Counted from the stretch's first letter, positions 6,925 to 13,579 are shown. The stretch: DNA of 14,486 nt from an uncultured bacterium (GCA_900556295.1 USOK01000011.1:1-14486), one strand, 5' to 3'. The notes: generated from the letters alone by a model not told the origin. Program-made: numbers and translations.

Positions 6925-6953
6925 TTGACAAACTTGTGATTTTGTGCTATAAA
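6925..6953 (+). promoter_or_regulatory. Near-consensus vegetative promoter
   Basis: TTGACA (6925-6930), exactly 17 nt, then extended -10 TGC-TATAAA (-10 at 6948-6953). This is the best sigma-70-type promoter in the window. Transcription should start near 6960, only about 20 nt before a strong intrinsic terminator. Confidence 0.7.
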
Positions 6954-6959
6954 GAGTGT

Positions 6960-7009
6960 GGGGTAAATGTATATTTATAAGTCTTGTCAAACAACGAGAC
7001 TTTTTTTTT
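6960..7009 (+). ncRNA. Candidate ~50-nt small RNA or attenuated leader
   Basis: It is bounded by a near-consensus promoter and by a terminator hairpin ending at 7009. The only structure is the terminator stem; the 5' part is an unpaired GGGGTAAATGTATATTTA. It may be an independent small RNA, or a leader that ends early unless read through into the small-protein pair starting at 7151. No known RNA family is recognised. Confidence 0.35.
6979..7009 (+). terminator. Intrinsic terminator
   Basis: AAGTCTTGT / ACGAGACTT form a 9-bp stem (one G-T pair) with loop CAAACA. The T-run at 7001-7009 includes the last two stem bases. It can end clpB transcripts (stop at 6905) as well as the short transcript starting near 6960. 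Confidence 0.8.
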
Positions 7010-7150
7010 CGGAAGATGGTCGGTTTTATTGCATTTTTACCTTTTGTAAATTTTATGTAACAAATCATCTTTTTTATTAAAGTTTTTGAGTGAAAATTCC
7101 GAGATAAAAATTACTGACAGAGCAATAGATAATTGGAGGTAAATTTTTAA

Positions 7151-7525
7151 ATGAATTCAAAAACTGAAAAAGTTATGGTCATGGACTGTAACACCGTTGC
7201 CAATGGCATTATGAGGGATATTAATGACATTGACAGAATGGAAAGAATGCTTAGCAGCGAATTGAGTTCCGAAGACTTGTTTAGGATTGATTGTGCTATT
7301 CTTTCTTCTCTAAGAAATACAACAGATTTTTCTCGAGATTTGCTTAAACAGCTAGAAGAAGGAAAATTTGAAACAGTTACAAATGAAAAACCGGAAAAAC
7401 CTGTAGCTAAATCAGTTGACAAACAACTAACCGAAATTCAACAGAACACAATGATTGACATTACAATGCCCCTACAAAATATGTTCGATGAAATGGCATC
7501 AATTGTCTCAGAAGCGTTTGTATAG
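7151..7525 (+). CDS. Unknown 124-aa protein, first of a pair
   Basis: No family recognised. It is soluble and mostly helical, acidic in the first half (SSELSSEDLFRID), with a Lys/Pro/Glu-rich hinge (KPEKPVAKS, 80-88) and a hydrophobic-patterned C-terminus. There is no signal peptide or membrane span. Residues 104-120 (ITMPLQNMFDEMASIVS) resemble residues 78-94 of the next gene product, with shared P, N, F, D, V, S and mostly conservative changes elsewhere. GGAGGT at 7135-7140 lies 10 nt before the ATG; another ATG lies further in at codon 9 (MVMD). The next gene starts 26 nt after the stop, so the two are probably an operon. It may be lineage-specific. Confidence 0.75.
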   Translation: MNSKTEKVMVMDCNTVANGIMRDINDIDRMERMLSSELSSEDLFRIDCAILSSLRNTTDFSRDLLKQLEEGKFETVTNEKPEKPVAKSVDKQLTEIQQNTMIDITMPLQNMFDEMASIVSEAFV

Positions 7526-7551
7526 TAGATTACCCAAGGAGTTAAAAGAAG

Positions 7552-7842
7552 ATGAAAGATTTGAGCGAACTAAACACATTAGACATTGATTTTTCCAAAA
7601 TTGCCCCGATAGAAAATATTTCAGAAAACATTTTATTATCAGAAGAGTTGCTGGAAAAATACAAAATTGAAATCGACGAAAGCAAGATTGAAAAAATTAT
7701 CGCCGAAATTCCAGAAGAACACAGACAAACATTGTCCTTTGAGGATAAAATTGAATACATCAGAAAAATTCTTGCCTATGATGTTTCAACACCCATCAAA
7801 AACTTGTTTGATGATGTGTTATGCTTTGTAAGTAAACTATAG
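7552..7842 (+). CDS. Unknown 96-aa protein, second of a pair
   Basis: No family recognised. It is small, acidic and helical (LLSEELLEKYKIEIDESKIEKII), with no membrane span or signal. Its C-terminus, VSTPIKNLFDDVLCFVS at 78-94, matches the end of the upstream product in pattern. AAGGAG at 7536-7541 lies 10 nt before the ATG. A strong terminator follows 5 nt after the stop, closing the unit. Shared tails on two adjacent proteins suggest a common docking or dimerisation segment, or an old duplication in which only the tail was kept. Function is not known. Confidence 0.8.
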   Translation: MKDLSELNTLDIDFSKIAPIENISENILLSEELLEKYKIEIDESKIEKIIAEIPEEHRQTLSFEDKIEYIRKILAYDVSTPIKNLFDDVLCFVSKL

Positions 7843-7847
7843 TAATA

Positions 7848-7879
7848 AAAAAGAGGATTTTATATAGAATCCTCTTTTT
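7848..7879. terminator. Bidirectional intrinsic terminator
   Basis: A perfect 12-bp inverted repeat AAAAAGAGGATT / AATCCTCTTTTT with an 8-nt loop. It has A's on the left and T's on the right, so it works in both directions between the small-protein pair (+, stop at 7842) and der (-, stop at 7886). Confidence 0.9.
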
Positions 7880-7885
7880 AGTTTA

Positions 7886-9217
7886 TTATTTTTTATCTCT
7901 ATCAGAACGTTCTCTTACGGAGAGTTTAATCGGCGTGCCGAAAAATCCGAAAGCTTCACGCAACTTGTTTTCTACATAACGTTTGTAGTGATCTTTCATT
8001 AAATCTGCATTGTTTGCAAAAATAACGATATGCGGTGGTTGAACGCCTGTTTGAGTTACATACATAATTTTTAAACGTTTTCCTTTTGAAGATGCAGGAG
8101 GATTAAGCATATAAGCTTCTTTTATAACCTTGTTCAAAAGTCCTGTAGAAATACGTTTTGTGCATTCTGCATAAACGCTTTCTGCTTCTGTGAAAATCGT
8201 GTTTAATCTTTGTTTTGTCACCGCAGAAATATAAATCTTTGGTGCATATTCCAAAAATGGAATATCGTTGGCAAGTTTTTTGTTGTATTGATTGATTGTA
8301 TTTGATTTTTTATCCTCAATCAAATCCCACTTGTTAATAGCGATAATCAAACCTTTTCCGGCTTCTGTAATAATAGATGCGATTTTTTTATCTTGGTCTG
8401 AAATTCCTTGAGTTGCATCAATTACCAAAAGAGCAACATCACAATCTCTAATAGAACGGATTGCACGGTCTACAGCAAATTTTTCAACACCCCAGTCAAC
8501 TTTTGATTTCTTACGAATTCCTGCTGTATCAACTATTACAAACTCTCTGTCGTTGAAAGTTATTGAACTGTCTATGCTATCACGAGTCGTGCCTGAAACA
8601 TCTGATACAATAACTCTTTTTTCGTTTAGCAAAGCATTGACTATGGAAGATTTTCCGGCATTCGGTCTGCCTACAATTGCAATTCTTATTGTATTATCTT
8701 CTTCTTGCTCAATTTCTCTTGAAAAATCTTCTGTAACTAAATCTAATAAGTCACCAACACCACCTGAGCCGTGAAGTGCAGATATACCAATAGGTTCACC
8801 GATTGCAAGCGAGTAAAAATCATTTACCATCAACAAAGATTCTTTGTTGTCAGATTTGTTTACAGCCAAAAATACAGGTTTTCCGGATTGCCTTAAAATA
8901 TTGGCAATATCATAATCTACAGGATTTACACCTTCTTTTCCGTCAACGATAAATATAATTTTGTCAGCTTCTTCACAAGCAATTTTGGCCTGATCGAAAA
9001 TTGACAACATAATTTCGTCTTCGTCACCAGGAATAATTCCGCCTGTATCGATTACTGTGAATAACTTGTTTTGCCATTCAACGTCAAAATAAATTCTATC
9101 ACGTGTAACACCAGGCAAATCGTCCACGATAGAGTTTCTTGTACCTATCAAACGGTTTACAAAGGTTGATTTTCCGACATTCGGACGTCCTACTATTGCA
9201 ACAATTGGTTTTCTCAT
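7886..9217 (-). CDS. der: Ribosome-associated double GTPase Der (EngA)
   Basis: A 443-aa GTPase needed for 50S subunit maturation. It has two tandem Era-like G domains: first with G1 GRPNVGKS (10-17), G3 DTGG (57-60), G4 NKSD (120-123); second with G1 GRPNAGKS (183-190), G3 DTAG (230-233), G4 NKWD (295-298). A C-terminal KH-like domain (~355-437) ends in GFFGTPIKLSVRER. The start at 9217 (MRKPIVAIVGRPNVG) is chosen because this is the normal family N-terminus and an extended TATAAT box ends 7 nt upstream. The frame stays open to 9454, but that extension only translates heptamer repeats and hairpin DNA. It is a single gene facing away from the repeat island. Confidence 0.97.
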   Translation of the reverse strand: MRKPIVAIVGRPNVGKSTFVNRLIGTRNSIVDDLPGVTRDRIYFDVEWQNKLFTVIDTGGIIPGDEDEIMLSIFDQAKIACEEADKIIFIVDGKEGVNPVDYDIANILRQSGKPVFLAVNKSDNKESLLMVNDFYSLAIGEPIGISALHGSGGVGDLLDLVTEDFSREIEQEEDNTIRIAIVGRPNAGKSSIVNALLNEKRVIVSDVSGTTRDSIDSSITFNDREFVIVDTAGIRKKSKVDWGVEKFAVDRAIRSIRDCDVALLVIDATQGISDQDKKIASIITEAGKGLIIAINKWDLIEDKKSNTINQYNKKLANDIPFLEYAPKIYISAVTKQRLNTIFTEAESVYAECTKRISTGLLNKVIKEAYMLNPPASSKGKRLKIMYVTQTGVQPPHIVIFANNADLMKDHYKRYVENKLREAFGFFGTPIKLSVRERSDRDKK

Positions 9218-9224
9218 AAGATTT

Positions 9225-9233
9225 ATTATAACA
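9225..9233 (-). promoter_or_regulatory. der promoter, extended -10, leaderless
   Basis: Minus strand TGT-TATAAT with the perfect -10 at 9230-9225, ending 7 nt before the der ATG. There is no Shine-Dalgarno and only a poor -35. Confidence 0.65.
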
Positions 9234-9295
9234 TGAAAATAGGAAAATGAATATTTAGATGTGCATATACAAAGTCTGTATAAAAAGCATGAAAA

Positions 9296-9357
9296 GTGAA
9301 ACGTGAGAAGTGAAAAGACCGTATCATTAGTGAGTGGTGAATGGTGAGTAGTGAGCA
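9296..9357. repeat. Heptamer tandem arrays (GTGANNN)
   Basis: GTGA recurs every 7 nt in two blocks: 9296, 9303, 9310 and 9330, 9337, 9344, 9351. The blocks are out of phase by one base. It resembles the short heptanucleotide repeat arrays known from cyanobacterial intergenic DNA. No coding function. Confidence 0.7.
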
Positions 9358-9374
9358 GACTGTTTAAAAAAGAA

Positions 9375-9402
9375 GTAGGGCGGGATACCCATCCCGCCAA
9401 CG
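9375..9402 (+). repeat. REP-like GTAG hairpin, copy 2
   Basis: GTAG followed by the 8-bp stem GGCGGGAT/ATCCCGCC (loop ACCC) and AACG. It is strikingly GC-rich against its surroundings. It lies 20 nt past the stop of the membrane protein gene. On that gene's strand it ends in CTAC followed by a T-rich tract, so it may also terminate transcription. Confidence 0.75.
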
Positions 9403-9422
9403 TTATTTCAGACAATGATACT

Positions 9423-10385
9423 TCAATCAACATTGACAGATTTTGAATTTTCATCCAATCTATCTGCTAAGAATGTAGCTAATATTGGAATTGCGATGTA
9501 ATAAATTCCTCCAAAAATCATTGCCGGTTTAATTATTTTTATACCTTCGATGTACTTTTCGAGTTTTGGAGAATTTTTATTTGCTTCGGTGAATTTTTTA
9601 ATAAAATTATTTGTAGATTTTTGCGACATTTTGTCAATTGCATATCCGCCCCCAATACAGAATGCCGTTGATATTGCAGAATTATAAATAAGCGCCTTTT
9701 TTCTATTCTGTTCAATACCTTTACTTTTTTTAGTCTGTTGAATAAATGCACCTGTTGCAAGAATATCTGTTAAAGACATCATGTTGAACTCAAAATTTGT
9801 GTCATGAAATTTTGCAGAAAGTTTTTTTATAAATGATGTATCAATAATTTTACCTATTCCTTTTGATAGGCGTTCCATGCCTGTAAATGATACGTTTTTC
9901 TTGTTTTCAACTTTTGTTTTTTCATTTTTTTTAGGGAAAAGTTTATTCATTAATGGCGGAATAAAAGCGCAAGTCATTATTGATTTTGGTACTGCAACTA
10001 ACAAGCCCAGTCCAAGTTTAAAAAGTTGAGTTGTAAATTTATATTTGGATGAAGTATTAAGTGATTTTTCTCCATTTTGTAAATTTTTTATTGTTTCTTT
10101 TTTTAAATATTGTGAAGGATTTTTATCGATATTTTTCATCGCTTTTGCAACAGGCATAGAAACTCCGAGCATAAGTAAATAACCCGCGATGCTTGAAGCA
10201 ATCGATTTTACACTGGCATATTTTTTATTTTGTTTGTCTGTGTTTGGGGTTGCCATAATAGATAGCGGACGTGCAACTGTTGATAGAACAAGAGAAGCAG
10301 ATGCAATAAACAATGCACCATTGTCTGATGCAAATTCAAGTCCTTTTTTAAATAATCGGTTTGTGTAAATAGGCTGTACTTTCAT
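9423..10385 (-). CDS. Unknown multi-pass membrane protein
   Basis: A 320-aa protein with no family recognised. About five hydrophobic segments are visible: ~23-40, 60-80, 120-143, 232-250 and 286-308. A charged Lys-rich loop at 150-165 leads into NVSFTG (164-169), and amphipathic stretches lie between. There is no cleavable signal peptide. The N-terminus MKVQPIYTNRLFKKGL is basic and probably cytoplasmic. The start at 10385 sits 8 nt after a perfect TATAAT on the minus strand, so the mRNA is leaderless or nearly so. It is divergent from pnuC with overlapping promoters and is followed by a REP-like hairpin. It is probably a lineage-specific inner-membrane protein; function not inferable. Confidence 0.75.
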   Translation of the reverse strand: MKVQPIYTNRLFKKGLEFASDNGALFIASASLVLSTVARPLSIMATPNTDKQNKKYASVKSIASSIAGYLLMLGVSMPVAKAMKNIDKNPSQYLKKETIKNLQNGEKSLNTSSKYKFTTQLFKLGLGLLVAVPKSIMTCAFIPPLMNKLFPKKNEKTKVENKKNVSFTGMERLSKGIGKIIDTSFIKKLSAKFHDTNFEFNMMSLTDILATGAFIQQTKKSKGIEQNRKKALIYNSAISTAFCIGGGYAIDKMSQKSTNNFIKKFTEANKNSPKLEKYIEGIKIIKPAMIFGGIYYIAIPILATFLADRLDENSKSVNVD

Positions 10386-10393
10386 CGCAATTC

Positions 10394-10403
10394 ATTATAC
10401 AAT
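10394..10403. promoter_or_regulatory. Overlapping divergent -10 boxes for the membrane protein gene and pnuC
   Basis: Minus-strand TATAAT at 10399-10394 ends 8 nt before the ATG at 10385. Plus-strand TACAAT at 10398-10403 ends 7 nt before the ATG at 10411. The boxes share two base pairs, so both genes start from a 25-bp gap and the polymerases should exclude each other. Confidence 0.5.
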
Positions 10404-10410
10404 GCTCATA

Positions 10411-11097
10411 ATGGAAATTACAGAATTTGTAAAAAAAGAATTAAGCGGTTGGAAAAGATACGAAGCAGTATCGCTTTTTGCTGTTTTGGCTATAGTTTTT
10501 GTGAATGCAATTATTGTAAAAGATAACCCAATTGCAGTGATTTCTGCTTTTTGCGGAATTTTGTACACAATAATTGCCGGAAAAGGCAAAATTTCGTGTT
10601 ACTTTTTTGGACTATCAGGTTCGTGGTGCTATGTTTTGTTATCATTTGCAAATGCTTTGTGGGGCAATATGTTGCTTTATCTTTGCTATTATATTCCAAT
10701 GCAAATTTTGGGAATTTTCAAGTGGAAGAAACACCTTAAAAATGACACAAAAGAGATCTTAAAAATTCGATTATCGCAAAAAGAACGAATTTTACTTGTT
10801 TTGATTGGAGTTTTGGGTTCTATTATAACCAGTATGATTTTGTTTTATTTTAATGATAAAAGCCCTGTTTCAGATGGAATTACTACATTTTTGTCTATAC
10901 TTGGAATGTATTTGACTATTCGCCGAGCAATTGAGCAGTGGGTAATTTGGATGATAGTAAACGGAATTTCTGTTTTAATGTGGGCAAATTTGGTTATGCA
11001 TGGCGCAAAAACATATTCTACCGTAATAATGTGGAGCGTGTATTTTGTTCTCGCAATTTATTTTTATTTTGAGTGGAAAAAAGAAGTGAAAAATTAA
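10411..11097 (+). CDS. pnuC: Nicotinamide riboside transporter PnuC
   Basis: A 228-aa inner-membrane facilitator for nicotinamide riboside, an NAD precursor, of about normal family length. Characteristic segments are NPIAVISAFCGILYTIIAGKG (39-59), the central SCYFFGLSGSWCYVLLSFAN region, NALWGNMLLYLCYYIPMQIL (81-100) with W-KKH after it, and the late substrate-site motif QWVIWMIVN (W177, W180). About seven hydrophobic segments are visible. Import is driven by phosphorylation inside the cell, but no ribosylnicotinamide kinase gene is in the window. The ATG at 10411 is preferred over the one at 10402 because the latter lies within or upstream of the predicted transcription start; choosing it would add only Met-Leu-Ile. 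No riboswitch or NiaR-like site fits in the 25-bp gap. Confidence 0.9.
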   Translation: MEITEFVKKELSGWKRYEAVSLFAVLAIVFVNAIIVKDNPIAVISAFCGILYTIIAGKGKISCYFFGLSGSWCYVLLSFANALWGNMLLYLCYYIPMQILGIFKWKKHLKNDTKEILKIRLSQKERILLVLIGVLGSIITSMILFYFNDKSPVSDGITTFLSILGMYLTIRRAIEQWVIWMIVNGISVLMWANLVMHGAKTYSTVIMWSVYFVLAIYFYFEWKKEVKN

Positions 11098-11116
11098 TTT
11101 TAGTAATTCAAATTGT

Positions 11117-11266
11117 TTATACTTCCAAAATATCATTATCGGAAATTTTTACATCATCAAACATAAACTTTGTTACTTGTTTTTTATCGTTTCGATACAC
11201 GCTTTTAGTCAAATCAACCACATCGTTGCTTATTAGCCAAGTATCTGTAAACGATATATTATCCAT
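11117..11266 (-). CDS. Small 49-aa unknown protein
   Basis: An ATG at 11266 runs to a TAA at 11119-11117, encoding MDNISFTDTWLISNDVVDL, then a basic stretch (KSVYRNDKKQ) and FMFDDVKISDNDILEV. The composition looks like a genuine folded protein. An in-frame TAA two codons upstream fixes the start. It lies 55 nt downstream of the helicase stop on the same strand, and 19 bp from the convergent pnuC stop. No Shine-Dalgarno and no clear promoter are visible, which weakens the case. It could be translated from the helicase transcript. NISFT resembles NVSFT in the membrane protein at 9423-10385, possibly by chance. Confidence 0.45.
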   Translation of the reverse strand: MDNISFTDTWLISNDVVDLTKSVYRNDKKQVTKFMFDDVKISDNDILEV

Positions 11267-11321
11267 TGCAAATTAGAAAAAACATAAACAAAAAAAATAT
11301 TGCGCAGAAATTTAATCCGGA

Positions 11322-13403
11322 TTATTCAACATATAAAACCGGTCTGCCAAAACTTACATGTTTTACTAGAAGTTCATTATCTTCAATCATTTGAGTAATT
11401 ATCGCATCTATTGATTTACGGGTTCTGCCGGTAATAATTCCATAATACTTTGAGTCCAGAATTTTGTCATTATAATTGTTTTTGATAACTGTTTTACTAC
11501 CGGTTAAAATTTTGCAAATTCCGCTTTTGCCGTATTGTCCGCTAAATTCTTCTACAAATTCTCGAACAATTTCTTTAATTTTGCTATCGCTGTATTCATC
11601 ATTATTATTTTCTCTTACAAAAATAGGTTCATCCGGCCAATTTAGAGCCGGAGCTTCTTCTATATTACGATAAAACCTTGCAACTTTATTATCTGCCAAG
11701 ACCTGTGATGGGTCGAAATTTTTCAAATAAAGCCCTTCAAGAGTTTTTACACGACTCATAGCAACATAAACCTGCCCGCATTCAAAAACACGTCTGCAAT
11801 CAACAACAAGTTTATCAAGTGTCATTCCTTGTGATTTGTGAATTGTTATGCCATAAGCTAGTTTTAGTGGGTATTGGAGTCTTGTTGCAACAACTTTATC
11901 GTTGTAATAATATTCAAATTCATGCATCGGAATATTTGTATTTACGCCGTTGTCGAATGTTATATTAATTGTGTCATCGTTAATTTCCTGCACAACTCCG
12001 CAAGAACCATTAATTAAACCTCTGTCAAAATCCATATTTACTAACAGCATTACTCGACAACCTTTTTTTAGGTAAACCGTCCTATCGGCACGGCAGTTTT
12101 TGTTGAAAATCTCTAAAATAGCACTTTCTCTCGGCGTGAAGTCATTATATTCCAGTTTTTTACCTCTAAAAACTCCATCCTTTGCTTTGAATTCAACAAT
12201 TGGCTTATCAATCGCATTGAATTTCGCTGCATTATACCTGTTTGCTTCATCATTTGTTGAAAATATATGCAAAACATCGTCCTGATTATCATCTACACAA
12301 CGAGTTTCCAAAAGGTCAATGTCGCTTTCTGTCAAACGGTTTATGCGCATATTTGATAGGGCTTGAATAAAATCTTTTTCGTTTTGGCGAAAATTCTTTT
12401 TTAGAACAACATTTTTTAAATTCAAATCTTCCCAAAGTTGAGTTTCAAAACAATATCTCCTCTCAAACCCGTCACTCTGTTCAACCGGGGGAAGCGGAAA
12501 AAAATCACCAATAAACACAACTTGAATTCCACCAAATGGTTTGTCATTTTCTCGGATTTGTTTTAAAACAGCATTGACGTACTCAAAAGTTTCTACATTA
12601 AGCATTGAAATTTCATCAACCGCAAGAATTTTACAATTAACAATCTGCCTTAATTGCGTTGGGCGCTTTCTTATTTTATCAACAGTAACATTAATCGGAT
12701 TTCTGCAGAGTCCGACACCTGCCCAAGAATGCAGAGTCTGTCCTTTCACGTTCACCGCCGCAATTCCTGTCGTACTTGTTATTGTAAGTTTCTTTTTGTA
12801 GCGTTCTTTTAATTTGTTTAAAATATAACTTTTACCAGTGCCTGCAAAACCTGTAATAAATACATTGTCGCCGTTTAGTATAAAATCATTAATCTTTTTC
12901 AAATCCTTATTTTCTTCAAGTATAATTTGTGGATTTTCGACTTTTTTTTCTTCTTCTTTTACACGAACAACTTGAGTTTTTGTTTTGTTTTTTGAAGATT
13001 TATGCGGATCTACTGTTTTTTCAATATCTGCAAAAGGAGCATCAAAGTTCACTTGATCTTGATTTGCGATTATATATTGGCAAACCTCGTTTTTAGAGCT
13101 AATTCTGTCAAAAAAAATAAATTTTTGTCCTTCTTTAAGTTCATAATCTAACTTCTTCTGTGAAATCCAAGCGGTAGATTTGAAATTGTAAATTCTTTTG
13201 TAAGCCTCTAAAATGCATTGACTAATAACTTGAAACTTGTTACCGGCAAGGTTTGTGTGCAACACTTCGATTTGTGGCAAAAGACTGTTTGCAACTTCAT
13301 AAAGCTCGGAATAATCAGCATTTTTGGAGGTAAAAAAATTAATAATCTCTTTAGGGTTAGAAAAACTAAAATTAAACTTACCACCAGCATCTTGTTCTAC
13401 CAT
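11322..13403 (-). CDS. Pif1-family (SF1B) DNA helicase with winged-helix-like tail
   Basis: A 693-aa ATP-dependent 5'-to-3' helicase-like protein. An N-terminal region of ~170 residues of unknown role precedes the motor. Walker A is GFAGTGKS (185-192), followed by TTGIAA and TLHSWAG, Walker B LAVDEIS (260-266), motif III GDFFPLPPV (299-307), NFRQ (337-340), then AYGITIHKSQGMTL (516-529) and VYVAMSRV (545-552). Motif III normally reads GDFFQLPPV; here Pro replaces Gln. The last ~85 residues (GRTRKSIDAIITQMIEDNELL, split by turns, ending RPVLYVE) look like an RQC/winged-helix module. Family members unwind forks and G-quadruplex or R-loop DNA. The start at 13403 rather than 13421 is favoured by an extended TATCTT box ending 6 nt upstream. 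Confidence 0.9.
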   Translation of the reverse strand: MVEQDAGGKFNFSFSNPKEIINFFTSKNADYSELYEVANSLLPQIEVLHTNLAGNKFQVISQCILEAYKRIYNFKSTAWISQKKLDYELKEGQKFIFFDRISSKNEVCQYIIANQDQVNFDAPFADIEKTVDPHKSSKNKTKTQVVRVKEEEKKVENPQIILEENKDLKKINDFILNGDNVFITGFAGTGKSYILNKLKERYKKKLTITSTTGIAAVNVKGQTLHSWAGVGLCRNPINVTVDKIRKRPTQLRQIVNCKILAVDEISMLNVETFEYVNAVLKQIRENDKPFGGIQVVFIGDFFPLPPVEQSDGFERRYCFETQLWEDLNLKNVVLKKNFRQNEKDFIQALSNMRINRLTESDIDLLETRCVDDNQDDVLHIFSTNDEANRYNAAKFNAIDKPIVEFKAKDGVFRGKKLEYNDFTPRESAILEIFNKNCRADRTVYLKKGCRVMLLVNMDFDRGLINGSCGVVQEINDDTINITFDNGVNTNIPMHEFEYYYNDKVVATRLQYPLKLAYGITIHKSQGMTLDKLVVDCRRVFECGQVYVAMSRVKTLEGLYLKNFDPSQVLADNKVARFYRNIEEAPALNWPDEPIFVRENNNDEYSDSKIKEIVREFVEEFSGQYGKSGICKILTGSKTVIKNNYNDKILDSKYYGIITGRTRKSIDAIITQMIEDNELLVKHVSFGRPVLYVE

Positions 13404-13409
13404 ATTTTT

Positions 13410-13437
13410 AAGATAACACATAAAAATTTTAAGTAAA
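13410..13437 (-). promoter_or_regulatory. Helicase promoter, leaderless
   Basis: Minus strand TTTACT (13437-13432), 16 nt, extended -10 TGT-TATCTT (-10 at 13415-13410), then 6 nt to the ATG at 13403. The alternative ATG at 13421 would lie upstream of the transcription start. Confidence 0.5.
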
Positions 13438-13458
13438 TTACAAGAGTATTTAAAGGTC

Positions 13459-13488
13459 GATAAGGCGATAAGGCGCTAAGACGAGAAG
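13459..13488. repeat. Octamer tandem array, island C
   Basis: CGATAAGG-type units with [AC]TAAG cores at 13460, 13468 and 13476, then AGAAG at 13484, all 8 nt apart. The same unit type occurs in island A. It lies 11 nt from the second 80-bp repeat. Confidence 0.65.
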
Positions 13489-13499
13489 TTCGTTGCAAA

Positions 13500-13579
13500 A
13501 GAATGACGAGAATTGCAACTATTTAACGAAACAACTAAACCTAAACTGTCACTCCGGACTACGATCCGGAGTCTATTAA
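13500..13579 (-). repeat. 80-bp interspersed repeat, copy 2 (inverted)
   Basis: The reverse complement of 1656-1735, 73/80 identical without gaps, with a 47-nt identical core at 13533-13579 that includes the CTCCGGA hairpin. It lies between the helicase promoter and the pilin gene. Confidence 0.85.

Noticed and set aside
6971..7080. 37-codon ORF starting MYIYKSC, with GGGG upstream, as a leader peptide
   Set aside because: The strong terminator lies inside it, there is no run of regulatory codons, and the composition looks random.
9218..9454. 79-residue N-terminal extension of der in the same open frame
   Set aside because: It translates heptamer repeats and the GTAG hairpin, covers the der promoter, and is absent from the family; the start at 9217 fits both homology and the -10 box.
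11073..11276. 67-codon plus-strand ORF after pnuC
   Set aside because: It starts inside pnuC, has no ribosome site, and is antisense to a more protein-like 49-aa ORF.
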